NCBI RefSeq assembly: GCF_000972785.3
Contig: NZ_CP011253.3
Span: forward strand, 4,836,001 to 4,900,000
Direction: 5' to 3'
Length of the DNA stretch: 64,000 nt
Source: Pandoraea oxalativorans
GTDB taxonomy: Bacteria; Pseudomonadota; Gammaproteobacteria; Burkholderiales; Burkholderiaceae
Below the pieces are notes generated by a model. It saw nothing but the letters and a program-made list of their open reading frames with translations, did not search any database and was not told where the DNA came from. The translations under genes were made by a program, and so were the position numbers. Shown piece after piece: positions 10,105 to 18,777 of this stretch; the stretch's first letter is position 1, and every line of letters starts with the position of its first letter.

Positions 10105-12460
10105 AGTTGCTGAATCGAGAAGGAATCTGGTTCGTCGGCGGCGGCTGGTAACCCGGCACCCCGACCTTGAAGGCTTCTGTGGCGCTGTTGCCCGACTTGG
10201 TCAAGCCCTTCAACTCCAACTGCGCGAAGACGCGCGAAGTTGTCGTGGTGGCGTTGGTCGCATAGCGCTGGAGCCCAATCCGGAAGGCCCAGCAGTCGGC
10301 ATCATACTCGAAACCCGCCAGGGCATCGATGAACGTCTTGTCCGTAATGCTGTAGTTCAGACGGCCCACAATGCCGAATCGCGGTGTGATCGGCCACTGC
10401 CCCGAAAGTTCGATCTGGTTGATCGGCGTGACGGTCAATGCGGTCTGGCCCACGACCGGGGGCGGGTTGCGCAGGTAGCGGTAATACAGGTTGAACACCT
10501 TGCGCTCGCCCGGACGCCACGTCACACCGACGTCCGACCGGTTGAACTGCGACGTGCTCGGGCTGTACTGCACGGCGGTGCTGAATGTGATGTTCGAATA
10601 CAGCAGGGCCGAGCCGCCCACCAGGAAGTCCGACACCCCGGCGTCTTCAGGCACACCGCCCGGCATCGTCACGCGCGACTGCTGAATGTTGTAGCGCTGC
10701 GCATACCAGACGCGCCCGCGCTCCACGCCGGTCTCGGCATCGATCAGGCGGGACGTCAGCGCGGCGGTGACACGGTTCGCATCCTGAATGCGGTCGACGC
10801 CGATGAACGAGTTTTCGCTGAAAATTTCCGCGAGGTTAAAGTCGGCGACCGCACTGTCGAAAATCGGGATCGAGCTTTGATTGCGATACGGCGTGTAGAC
10901 GTAGAAGAAGCGCGGTTCCAACGTCTGCTTCATCGCCGTGCCGAACAGCGTCAGCGGACGCTCAAAAGTCAATCCTGTATCGAGACTGACCGTCGGCACC
11001 GTGCGCGTGATCGACGACTGCATCGTCGAGCCGTTCGGATAGTCGACGTTATACGCCGCGGCGTTGAAGATGACCTTCGGGACGATGAAGTAACCCGGCG
11101 TCAGAATCGGGTAGCTCAGCGTTGGCTGCGCGTAGATACGCTCGCCGTTCGGCTGGCCCGTCCACGACGCGATCTGAAAGCGGTTGTACCGGATCGGCAT
11201 CGTGAAATCGAAGCCGTGGAAATCCAGCTTGTTATACGTCGCCGAGAGTTCCGGCACCGACTCGTACTGCGGCGCCGTGGGCGAGAGCACCTGATACTTC
11301 AGCACACGCGCGAGGAACGACCAGTCGCCGTAACTCCAGGTGAGGCCCGCTTCGCGGTTATACACGCGCTGCACACCGGTCTGGAAGTTCGTGCCGGAGC
11401 CGAAATCGTCCGGGTAGGTATCGTCCGAAACCTTCGTGAAGTTAACGTAGGCGTTCACACCATAGCCGAGCGCCTGGCTGTGCTGCCATGTGAACGTGTA
11501 GCGGGCGTCGCCCGTCACACGGTCTTTCGGCAGGTATTCGATGTGGAACAGACCGGAGTATGTCGGCTCCAGGTAGCGGAAGTCGCCTACGCCCATCACG
11601 CCGCGCTTGGTCATGATGCGCGGGGTGATCGTCAGATCGCGGTTTGGTGCGATATTGAAGTAGTACGGCGTGGCCAGTTCGAAGCCGGTTCGGCTTGACT
11701 GCGTGAACGTCGGCGCGAGGAAGCCGGAGCGGCGCTCGTTGGACGTCGGGAACGACAAATACGGGCTGGCGAGAATCGGCACGCCCTGAAAGAACAGAAT
11801 GCCGTTATACACCGTGCCTTCCTGCTGTTCCTGATCGAACTCGAATTCGGACGCCTTGATGTACCACGCAGGCGTCTTGCCGTCTTCCGTACAGGTTGCG
11901 CAGCCCGAGTACGTGCCGCGTTGCAGCGTTACGACATTGTTGGCTTCGATGTCGGCGCGCTCCGACTTGCCGCCGCCGCCGGACATGAGGCGGTAGGTCG
12001 GCGTGAGCATATAGCCGTCACCCGCGCCCGTATACATATGCGCTTCGGGGCCGACAAACAGATTACCGCCCTGCGACAGACGCGCGTTGCCGTGCGCCAC
12101 CACTTCGTCCGTGTCCTGATCGTAAGTCAGGCGATCGCCTTTCACGAACGAGCGGTACTTGCGCGCTTCGGCATCGCCGTCGACCGTGGCATCTACGTTG
12201 GTTCGGCCAGTGAGGGCCATGCCGCGCACATACATCGGCACATCGTCACCACCCGCGAGCGGGTTGTCGACGAGCGCTCGCACCGTGCGCAATACGAGAC
12301 CGTCGCTCTTGGCGATATCGGGCGGGGGGGCTTCCTGAGCACCGGCGAGCGAACACCACACTCCCGGCAGGGAGAGCAGCAGCGCCAGTGGCTTGCGTCG
12401 CGTGCGCATCATGCGCCGCACCGACGAGACTTCATTCGTATGAACTTGTTTATCCGGCAT
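10097..12460 (-). CDS. lptD: LPS-assembly outer-membrane protein LptD
   Basis: LptD is the outer-membrane beta-barrel that, with the lipoprotein LptE, inserts lipopolysaccharide into the outer leaflet. The 787-residue product has a signal sequence (RKPLALLLSLPGVWCSLAGAQE), an N-terminal jellyroll with KGDRLTYDQDTDEVVAHGNA, and a long barrel rich in alternating aromatic strands. A Cys pair in YSGCATC fits the family's disulfide pattern. The ATG at 12460 is used here, but the tandem ATGs at about 12409-12412, right before the signal peptide, are equally plausible. The partner lptE lies separately at about 30 kb. Confidence 0.95.
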   Translation of the reverse strand: MPDKQVHTNEVSSVRRMMRTRRKPLALLLSLPGVWCSLAGAQEAPPPDIAKSDGLVLRTVRALVDNPLAGGDDVPMYVRGMALTGRTNVDATVDGDAEARKYRSFVKGDRLTYDQDTDEVVAHGNARLSQGGNLFVGPEAHMYTGAGDGYMLTPTYRLMSGGGGKSERADIEANNVVTLQRGTYSGCATCTEDGKTPAWYIKASEFEFDQEQQEGTVYNGILFFQGVPILASPYLSFPTSNERRSGFLAPTFTQSSRTGFELATPYYFNIAPNRDLTITPRIMTKRGVMGVGDFRYLEPTYSGLFHIEYLPKDRVTGDARYTFTWQHSQALGYGVNAYVNFTKVSDDTYPDDFGSGTNFQTGVQRVYNREAGLTWSYGDWSFLARVLKYQVLSPTAPQYESVPELSATYNKLDFHGFDFTMPIRYNRFQIASWTGQPNGERIYAQPTLSYPILTPGYFIVPKVIFNAAAYNVDYPNGSTMQSSITRTVPTVSLDTGLTFERPLTLFGTAMKQTLEPRFFYVYTPYRNQSSIPIFDSAVADFNLAEIFSENSFIGVDRIQDANRVTAALTSRLIDAETGVERGRVWYAQRYNIQQSRVTMPGGVPEDAGVSDFLVGGSALLYSNITFSTAVQYSPSTSQFNRSDVGVTWRPGERKVFNLYYRYLRNPPPVVGQTALTVTPINQIELSGQWPITPRFGIVGRLNYSITDKTFIDALAGFEYDADCWAFRIGLQRYATNATTTTSRVFAQLELKGLTKSGNSATEAFKVGVPGYQPPPTNQIPSRFSNYE

Positions 12461-12591
12461 GTACGCAAACAGCGAGACAATCGTGGCGCCGCTTGCGGGC
12501 AGCCAATCCCGCTTGTCCAGCCGGCTTCACCGGGACATTCGGGATGGTCGATCGAGGTCGAGAAACAGGGCGTCGGGAAAACATGATCGGG

Positions 12592-12598
12592 TATTATA
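12592..12598. promoter_or_regulatory. Overlapping divergent -10 candidates for lptD and amgK
   Basis: The seven bases read TATAAT on the minus strand (12593-12598, perfect consensus, for lptD) and TATTAT on the plus strand (12592-12597, for amgK). No good -35 is seen on either side. If both are real, polymerase could not occupy both at once. Confidence 0.35.
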
Positions 12599-12623
12599 TG
12601 GCAAGACGTTTACGGCCCCCACC

Positions 12624-13709
12624 ATGACCGCACAACCCAGCACCTCCGCGCGTGTTTCCAACGCTTCCAGCGAACTCTTGAACACCTCCGATCCCCGCCT
12701 GCAAGCCCTTCATCACTGGCTCTCCGGTCTGTCCTCCGAGTTTTCGCTCGACATGGCGAACTGGGCGCCGGCATCGGCCGACGCGAGCTTCCGACGCTAC
12801 TTCCGCATTGGCAGCCACGCCCCCGCGCATCCGAGCCTGATCGTGATGGACGCGCCGCCCCCGCAAGAGGATTGCCGTCCTTTCGTGCACGTGGCGCAGT
12901 TGCTGGAGGAGGCCGGCCTGCAAGCGCCGAAGGTGCTGGCCGAGGATCTCGCGCAGGGTTTCCTGCTGCTCACCGATTTGGGGCGCGAAACGTATCTCGA
13001 CGTCCTCACCGAAGACAACGCCCGCCCGTTGATGCGCGACGCGCTCGACGCGCTGATCGTCTGGCAAAAAAACTCGCGCACCGACGTGCTGCCCGCCTAC
13101 GACACCGCCTTGCTCAAGCGCGAACTCGATCTGTTCCCCGACTGGTATATCGGCAAGCATCTGAAGGTCGAACTGAGCGAGTCGCAGCGCGCTACGCTCG
13201 ATCGCATCAATCAGTTGCTCATCGACAGCGCGCTCGCACAGCCGAAAGTCTTCGTGCATCGCGACTACATGCCCCGCAATCTGATGCCGGGCCTGCCGGG
13301 CACCACCGGCCCGGGCATTCTCGATTTTCAGGATGCCGTCTACGGCCCGCTGACCTACGACGTCATCTCGCTCATGCGCGATGCGTTCCTTAGCTGGGAC
13401 GAAGAACGTCAACTCGACTGGCTCGCCTATTACTGGGAACGGGCGCGCAAGGCCGGTCTGCCGGTCGACGCCGACTTCGGCGAGTTCTACCGTCAGGCCG
13501 AATGGATGGGACTGCAACGTCACCTCAAGGTGCTCGGCATCTTCGCGCGCATCAACTATCGCGACGGCAAGCCCCGCTACCTCGCCGACACGCCACGCTT
13601 TCTCGACTACGCGCGCAAGGTCGCCGACCGCTATGCGCCGCTGCGTCCGCTGGCGAAGCTGCTCGACGAGCTGACCGGCCAGCAGGTCGACGTCGGCTAC
13701 ACGTTCTGA
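12624..13709 (+). CDS. amgK: N-acetylmuramate/N-acetylglucosamine anomeric kinase
   Basis: AmgK phosphorylates the anomeric carbon of MurNAc (and GlcNAc), the first step of the shortcut that recycles cell-wall sugars to UDP-MurNAc. It has the aminoglycoside-phosphotransferase fold: the catalytic loop H212-x-D214-x4-N219 (HRDYMPRN) and the metal motif DFQD at 234-237. Length is 361 residues from the ATG at 12624; the frame runs further upstream without homology-like sequence. The next gene, murU, follows after 10 bases and encodes the next enzyme, which strongly supports this assignment over antibiotic phosphotransferase. Confidence 0.9.
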   Translation: MTAQPSTSARVSNASSELLNTSDPRLQALHHWLSGLSSEFSLDMANWAPASADASFRRYFRIGSHAPAHPSLIVMDAPPPQEDCRPFVHVAQLLEEAGLQAPKVLAEDLAQGFLLLTDLGRETYLDVLTEDNARPLMRDALDALIVWQKNSRTDVLPAYDTALLKRELDLFPDWYIGKHLKVELSESQRATLDRINQLLIDSALAQPKVFVHRDYMPRNLMPGLPGTTGPGILDFQDAVYGPLTYDVISLMRDAFLSWDEERQLDWLAYYWERARKAGLPVDADFGEFYRQAEWMGLQRHLKVLGIFARINYRDGKPRYLADTPRFLDYARKVADRYAPLRPLAKLLDELTGQQVDVGYTF

Positions 13710-13719
13710 GGCATCGCCC

Positions 13720-14460
13720 ATGAAAGCGATGATTTTCGCGGCCGGACGCGGCGAGCGCATGCGTCCGCTCACCGACGCGACGCCCAAGCCGCTGCTCACC
13801 GTCGGCGGCAAGCCGATCATCGTGTGGCAGATCGAAGCGCTGGCCCGCGCCGGTGTCACGCAGATCGTGATCAATCATGCCTGGCTGGGCGCGCAGATCG
13901 AAGCGACCCTTGGCGACGGCAGCGCCTTCGGCGTGCATCTGGCGTACTCGGCCGAAGCCGAAGCGCTGGAGACGGCCGGCGGCATCGCCCACGCGCGTGC
14001 GCTGCTCGAAGGGGCCGGGAACGTGTTTCTGGCGGTCTCGGGCGACATCTTTACCGACTTCGATTACGCCACGCTTCGCGCGCAGGCCGAGCGTCTCGCC
14101 GCGCAACCCGCGCCGGGCATGCATCTGGTGATGGTGCCCAACCCGGCCTTTCATCCAACGGGCGACTTCGCGCTCGACACGGCAGGCCGTCTGTTCCTGC
14201 GCGACGCCGCGCCCGCGTCGGCCGAAGCGCTCACGTTCGGCAACATCGCACTGTACGACCTGCGTCTGTTCGACGGCATCGCCCCGGGCACGCGCATGGC
14301 GCTCACGCCGCTGTACCAGCGCACGATTGCCGCAGGAAACGCGAGCGGCGAGCGCTTCGACGGCGTTTGGGAAAACGTCGGCACCCCGGCGCAGCTCGAT
14401 GCACTGGACGCCGAAGTGCGCGCCGGGCACGCCCGCTCGCCCGGCAGTAGAATCGCGTGA
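13720..14460 (+). CDS. murU: N-acetylmuramate alpha-1-phosphate uridylyltransferase
   Basis: MurU turns MurNAc-1-phosphate and UTP into UDP-MurNAc, completing the AmgK-MurU bypass of de novo synthesis; in Pseudomonas this route underlies intrinsic fosfomycin tolerance. The 246-residue product has the nucleotidyltransferase signature FAAGRGERMRPLT with the KPLL Lys nearby, and VSGDIFTDFD with the metal-binding Asp. The size matches MurU rather than the longer glucose-1-phosphate thymidylyltransferases. It lies 10 bases after amgK. Confidence 0.9.
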   Translation: MKAMIFAAGRGERMRPLTDATPKPLLTVGGKPIIVWQIEALARAGVTQIVINHAWLGAQIEATLGDGSAFGVHLAYSAEAEALETAGGIAHARALLEGAGNVFLAVSGDIFTDFDYATLRAQAERLAAQPAPGMHLVMVPNPAFHPTGDFALDTAGRLFLRDAAPASAEALTFGNIALYDLRLFDGIAPGTRMALTPLYQRTIAAGNASGERFDGVWENVGTPAQLDALDAEVRAGHARSPGSRIA

Positions 14461-14512
14461 ACGCAAGTGAATACGTCTGAACCCGAACCCATATCCCGAA
14501 ATGGAGCCCGCG

Positions 14513-15844
14513 ATGTCTGATTCCCCGTACCGTGCCCGCCGCGAGCGAGTCATCGAACAGATGCGCAAGGCCGGTGGCGGCGTCGCCATCCTGCCCACGG
14601 CGCCGGAAGTGCCGCGCAACCGCGACAGCGACTATCCGTATCGCCACGACAGCTACTTCTATTACCTGTCGGGTTTCATGGAGCCGGAAGCGGTCGTCGT
14701 CCTCGACAGCCGCACGGGGCATTCGATTCTCTTCTGCCGCGCGAAGAACGAAGAGCGGGAGATCTGGGACGGCTATCGCTTCGGCCCGGAGGCCGCGCGC
14801 GAGACCTTCGGCTTCGACGCCGCCTACCCCATCGACGAAATCGACACGCGCCTGCCGCAATTGCTGGCCGACGCCGCCGCCCTGTTCTACGCGCTGGGGG
14901 CATCGGCGCAGCAGGACCGTCAGGTGCGTCACTGGCTGAACGCCGTGCGTGCGCAGAGTCGCACCGGCGTGTCGGCACCGTCGGCCGCGCGCGACATTCG
15001 CGGGATTCTCGACGAGATGCGTCTGATCAAGGACAGCACCGAACTCGACATCATGGCCCGCGCCGGCAAGATTTCTGCCGACGCACACGTGCGCGCCATG
15101 AAGGCGTCGCGAGTCGGCCTGCGCGAATACCATCTCGAAGCCGAGCTGCTGTATGAATTCCGCCGCAACGGTTCGCAATTCCCGGCGTACGGCTCGATCG
15201 TCGCGACCGGCGCGAACGCCACCGTGCTGCACTATCGCGCGGGCGATGCCGAGCTACGCGACGGCGATCTCGTGCTGATCGACGCCGCCTGCGAACTCGA
15301 CGGCTACGCCTCCGACATTACCCGCACGTTCCCTGCCAACGGCAAGTTCACATCGGCTCAGCGCGAGCTTTACGACATCGTGCTGGCCTCGCAGCAAGCC
15401 GCCATCGACGCCACACGCGCTGGCGCACGCTTCGATGCCCCGCACGAAGCCGCTGTTCGCGTGCTTGCGCAAGGCATGCTCGACACGGGCCTGCTCAAGC
15501 GCGACACCGCAGGCAGTCTGGACGACGTCATCGCCAACAAGGCCTACAGCCGCTTCTATATGCACCGCACCGGCCACTGGATCGGCATGGACGTGCACGA
15601 CTGCGGCGAGTACCGGGAAGACGGGCCGAACGGCGAGCGTCCGTGGCGCACGCTGGCCGCCAACATGGTGACGACCATCGAGCCGGGCATCTACGTGCGC
15701 CCGGGACCGGACATCGACGAGCGTTACTGGAACATCGGCATTCGTATCGAAGACGACGCGGTCGTGACCGCCGACGGCTGCACGCTGCTCACGCGCGACG
15801 TGCCGGTCGATGCCGACGAAATCGAAGCGCTGATGCGCGGCTGA
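14513..15844 (+). CDS. pepP: Xaa-Pro aminopeptidase P
   Basis: A cytoplasmic dimetal peptidase of family M24B that removes N-terminal residues preceding proline. It has an N-terminal domain with RRERVIEQM and DSYFYYLSGF, and a C-terminal pita-bread domain with all five metal ligands in order: Asp in LVLIDAACELDG, Asp in YASDITRTFP, His in HRTGHWIGMDVHD, Glu in TTIEPGIYV, Glu in GIRIEDD. The ATG at 14513 is preceded by GGAG at good spacing and is preferred over the ATG at 14501; the product is 443 residues. Confidence 0.93.
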   Translation: MSDSPYRARRERVIEQMRKAGGGVAILPTAPEVPRNRDSDYPYRHDSYFYYLSGFMEPEAVVVLDSRTGHSILFCRAKNEEREIWDGYRFGPEAARETFGFDAAYPIDEIDTRLPQLLADAAALFYALGASAQQDRQVRHWLNAVRAQSRTGVSAPSAARDIRGILDEMRLIKDSTELDIMARAGKISADAHVRAMKASRVGLREYHLEAELLYEFRRNGSQFPAYGSIVATGANATVLHYRAGDAELRDGDLVLIDAACELDGYASDITRTFPANGKFTSAQRELYDIVLASQQAAIDATRAGARFDAPHEAAVRVLAQGMLDTGLLKRDTAGSLDDVIANKAYSRFYMHRTGHWIGMDVHDCGEYREDGPNGERPWRTLAANMVTTIEPGIYVRPGPDIDERYWNIGIRIEDDAVVTADGCTLLTRDVPVDADEIEALMRG

Positions 15845-15865
15845 CGCGTCACGGACTTACGGCTG

Positions 15866-17212
15866 ATGACGAACGCACAGGCTTCCGGCATTTCCGGCAC
15901 CTCCGGGATTTCCGACGTTTCCGAGAAGCGCGCAGCGACCGAACGGCCTGCCGCGCGTTTCGACGTCGCCATCGTGGGCGCCGGTCCGGTCGGCACGGCG
16001 CTCGCCCTGTTGCTCGCGCAGCGCGCACCGCATTTGCGCGTGGCGCTGGTGGACGCACGCGGCGCGCAAGCCAGCTACGACGACCCGCGCACGCTCGCGC
16101 TGTCACACGGCAGCCGCGAAATTCTCGCGCGCGCGGGCGCTTGGCCGCGCGATGCGAATGCGCGGAGCGCGCTGCCGAGCACGCCGATCCGGCACATTCA
16201 CGTCTCGCAGGCGCAACGCTTCGGCAGCACCGAGATCGACTATCTCGATCACGGCGTGCCTGCCCTCGGCTACGTGGTGCGTTACGGTGCGCTCATGCGT
16301 GCGCTCGATACCGCGACGGCACAGCTACCGACGCGCGTCGAGCATGCGTCGCAGGCGTGCGCGCTCAGCGTGCTCGACAGCGACGCGCCGGGACTGCACC
16401 ACTTCCGCCCGTATCGCGCCATCGCGCTACGTCAGGACACCCAGCAGGTCACGCTCACGCTAGAAGGCGCGGGCGACGATCACGCGTACACGCTGCATGC
16501 CACCCTCGCCGTCAACGCCGAAGGCGGATTATTCGAAGGGCAGATAGCGCGGCCGCGCACCCGCGACTACGGTCAGACGGCCCTGGTGGGCTTCGTGACG
16601 TGCGAGCGTCCGCGCGTCGGCTGGGCCTGGGAGCGTTTCACGTCCGACGGTCCGATAGCGCTCCTCCCGCAGGAAAACGGCTACGCGCTGGTGTGGTGCT
16701 GCTCGAACGCCGAGGCCAGTCGCCGCCGCGCATTGGACGACGCCCAGTTCCTCACCGAGCTGCACAAGGCATTCGGCGACCGCATGGGCCGCTTTACCTC
16801 GATTACCGGACGCGCGGGCTTCCCGCTCGGTCTGAACGCCCTGGGTCAGGTGGTCGACGGCCGCGTCGCGGCCATCGGCAATGCGGCCCAGACGCTTCAC
16901 CCCGTCGCCGGTCAGGGCCTGAACCTCGGTTTGCGTGACGCCTTCGACCTTGCCGACAGCCTCGTTCGCCATGTCCGCGCCGGTGCGGCGCATCAAGGCG
17001 TAGCAGGTCCGGCCGCACTGGCCGCCTTCGCCCGCCGCCGACGCGCGGACCGCGGGCTTACGATCCGCATCACCGATCTGCTGCCTCGCCTCTTTGGCAT
17101 CGATGCCGCACCGGTCGCCCTCGCGCGCGGCATGGCGCTGGCCAGCCTCGACCTCGTTCCTCCGCTCAAAACCGCTTTCGCTCGGCAGATGATGTTCGGC
17201 CAGCGCGGCTAA
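15866..17212 (+). CDS. UbiH/VisC-family FAD-dependent ring hydroxylase
   Basis: A flavin monooxygenase of the ubiquinone-biosynthesis hydroxylase family (UbiH/UbiF/UbiI type), acting at the inner-membrane face. The 448 residues contain the dinucleotide motif GAGPVG (38-43), the DPRTLALSHGS block, and the second FAD motif GNAAQTLHPVAGQGLN, where Asn and Gln replace the more usual Asp and His of GDAAH. Which ring position it hydroxylates cannot be told, so no symbol is given. The first 31 residues are a low-complexity extension, partly encoded by 9-bp repeats (SGI/SGT/SGI/SDV), and the same repeat family recurs right after the stop codon. Confidence 0.85.
   Translation: MTNAQASGISGTSGISDVSEKRAATERPAARFDVAIVGAGPVGTALALLLAQRAPHLRVALVDARGAQASYDDPRTLALSHGSREILARAGAWPRDANARSALPSTPIRHIHVSQAQRFGSTEIDYLDHGVPALGYVVRYGALMRALDTATAQLPTRVEHASQACALSVLDSDAPGLHHFRPYRAIALRQDTQQVTLTLEGAGDDHAYTLHATLAVNAEGGLFEGQIARPRTRDYGQTALVGFVTCERPRVGWAWERFTSDGPIALLPQENGYALVWCCSNAEASRRRALDDAQFLTELHKAFGDRMGRFTSITGRAGFPLGLNALGQVVDGRVAAIGNAAQTLHPVAGQGLNLGLRDAFDLADSLVRHVRAGAAHQGVAGPAALAAFARRRRADRGLTIRITDLLPRLFGIDAAPVALARGMALASLDLVPPLKTAFARQMMFGQRG
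15884..15928 (+). repeat. Degenerate 9-bp tandem repeat inside the ubiH-like gene
   Basis: Five consecutive in-frame 9-mers (TCCGGCATT, TCCGGCACC, TCCGGGATT, TCCGACGTT, TCCGAGAAG) encode residues 7-21 of the ubiH-like protein as S-G-I / S-G-T / S-G-I / S-D-V / S-E-K. They share their consensus with the array at 17213-17275. Confidence 0.8.
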
Positions 17213-17275
17213 TCCGGCGTTTTCGGAGTTTCCGGCGTTTCCGGCGTTTCCGGCGTTTCCGGCGTTTCCGGCGTT
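17213..17275 (+). repeat. Seven-unit 9-bp tandem array right after the ubiH-like gene
   Basis: Seven tandem 9-mers begin at the first base after the TAA stop. Six are exact TCCGGCGTT and the second is TTCGGAGTT. The array lies between the ubiH-like gene and dusB. The near-perfect identity suggests recent slippage expansion and probable length variation between strains. Confidence 0.95.
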
Positions 17276-17380
17276 CTCAAGCCCTTCTCCCGGCGTCGCG
17301 CGAAGTCTTTCCGATACGGCCCCGGCAGGCCCGTCCGGCACTTTGCACATTTTTTAGGCGACGAGGGCCGGTTTTCGCAG

Positions 17381-17386
17381 TAAAAT
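17381..17386 (+). promoter_or_regulatory. Candidate -10 element for dusB-fis
   Basis: TAAAAT matches five of six positions of the -10 consensus and lies 32 bases before the GTG of dusB. No good -35 is found at the usual spacing. The leader would contain a run of six T residues. Confidence 0.35.
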
Positions 17387-17418
17387 AGCGATCTTTTTTC
17401 CGGCTTTTCCCCTTCATC

Positions 17419-18447
17419 GTGCGTATCGGCCCCCACGAACTCCGCAATAACCTGTTCGTCGCCCCCATGGCGGGTGTGACGGATCGGCCGTTCCGCCAGT
17501 TGTGCAAACGGCTGGGGGCGGGCTATGCCGTGTCGGAAATGGTGGCGTCCAACGCGCAGTTGTGGAAGAGCGAGAAGACGATGCGTCGCGCGAATCACGC
17601 GGGTGAAGTGGCCCCGATTTCGGTGCAGATCGCCGGAGCCGACCCCGAGATGATGGCCGAAGCCGCACGCTACAACGTCGAGCGCGGTGCGCAGATCATC
17701 GACATCAACATGGGCTGCCCGGCCAAGAAAGTCTGTAACGTTGCCGCCGGATCGGCGCTGTTGCAGAACGAGCCGCTGGTCGCCCGCATCGTATCCGCGG
17801 TCGTGGGTGCCGTCGGCGACGTCGTACCCGTCACGCTGAAGATTCGCACGGGCTGGGACCGCGAACACAAGAACGCGCTCACGGTGGCGCGTATCGCCGA
17901 GGATTGCGGCATCAGCATGCTGACCGTGCACGGCCGCACGCGCGCCGACCTGTACCACGGCGATGCCGAGTACGAGACCATTGCCGCCGTGAAGGCCGCC
18001 GCCCGCATCCCGGTGGTGGCCAACGGCGACATCGCGTCGGCGCAGAAGGCGAAGCACGTGCTCGAAGTCACGGGCGCAGATGCCATCATGATCGGCCGCG
18101 CGGCGCAGGGGCGCCCGTGGCTCTTTCGCGACATCGAACTCTTTCTCACGACGGGCGAGATCGCCTTGCCGCCGCGCGTCGACGAGATCCAGCAGATCAT
18201 GAACGAACACCTCGTGGACCATTACGAGTTCTACGGGGAGTACACCGGTGTACGGACCGCGCGGAAGCACATCGCGTGGTATTCGCGTGGCCTGCCGGGG
18301 GCAGCCACGTTCCGCCAGCGTATGAATACGCTCGACACCACGCAGGAACAGTTGGCTGCGGTCAACGCGTTTTTCGAAGAGCAGAAGGTGCACTCGGACC
18401 GCCTCTGCTATGAACAAGAATCTCCGAGGGAGCTATTAGCCGCATGA
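17419..18447 (+). CDS. dusB: tRNA-dihydrouridine synthase B
   Basis: DusB is an FMN enzyme that reduces uridine to dihydrouridine in the tRNA D-loop. The 342-residue product has VAPMAGVTDRPFR at the N-terminus, the catalytic Cys100 in NMGCPAKKV, the FMN-site TVHGRTR, and GADAIMIGRAAQGRPW. The start is a GTG at 17419, the only one that keeps the family N-terminus. The 3' end overlaps fis by four bases (ATGA), the classical dusB-fis operon order also known in enterobacteria. Confidence 0.96.
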   Translation: MRIGPHELRNNLFVAPMAGVTDRPFRQLCKRLGAGYAVSEMVASNAQLWKSEKTMRRANHAGEVAPISVQIAGADPEMMAEAARYNVERGAQIIDINMGCPAKKVCNVAAGSALLQNEPLVARIVSAVVGAVGDVVPVTLKIRTGWDREHKNALTVARIAEDCGISMLTVHGRTRADLYHGDAEYETIAAVKAAARIPVVANGDIASAQKAKHVLEVTGADAIMIGRAAQGRPWLFRDIELFLTTGEIALPPRVDEIQQIMNEHLVDHYEFYGEYTGVRTARKHIAWYSRGLPGAATFRQRMNTLDTTQEQLAAVNAFFEEQKVHSDRLCYEQESPRELLAA

Positions 18448-18677
18448 GCAAAGCAAACATAGAACAATCTGTGCGCGACAGTCTGGATATGTATTTCCGG
18501 GATCTGGACGGCGCACGGCCACATGATGTCTACGATATGGTCGTTTCCGTCGTCGAAAAACCCCTGCTCGAGTTCGTGCTCGGCAAGGCCGACGGCAACC
18601 AGTCGCTCGCCGCGGAATATCTGGGAATCAACCGCAACACGCTGCGCAAGAAGTTGCAGCAGCACGGCCTGCTGTAA
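18444..18677 (+). CDS. fis: Fis-family nucleoid-associated DNA-binding protein
   Basis: Fis bends DNA and tunes rRNA, recombination and growth-phase genes. The 77-residue product is slightly shorter than E. coli Fis (98) because it lacks the long N-terminal beta-hairpin arm. The C-terminal helix-turn-helix is clear: GNQSLAAEYLGINRNTLRKKL. The start overlaps the dusB stop, implying translational coupling. The short form is usual in Betaproteobacteria. Confidence 0.93.
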   Translation: MSKANIEQSVRDSLDMYFRDLDGARPHDVYDMVVSVVEKPLLEFVLGKADGNQSLAAEYLGINRNTLRKKLQQHGLL

Positions 18678-18777
18678 GGGCTGCGGCTGCGGCAGCGCCA
18701 TCCGCTGCCCTGGCCGCCCCGGCCCATCCGCGCTACCTGTTTAACCGCTCGTTTTTGCCGCTTCACTACCGTCCGTC

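Noticed and set aside
12624..13709. Aminoglycoside-resistance phosphotransferase
   Set aside because: The fold is shared, but adjacency to murU marks it as the cell-wall sugar kinase AmgK.
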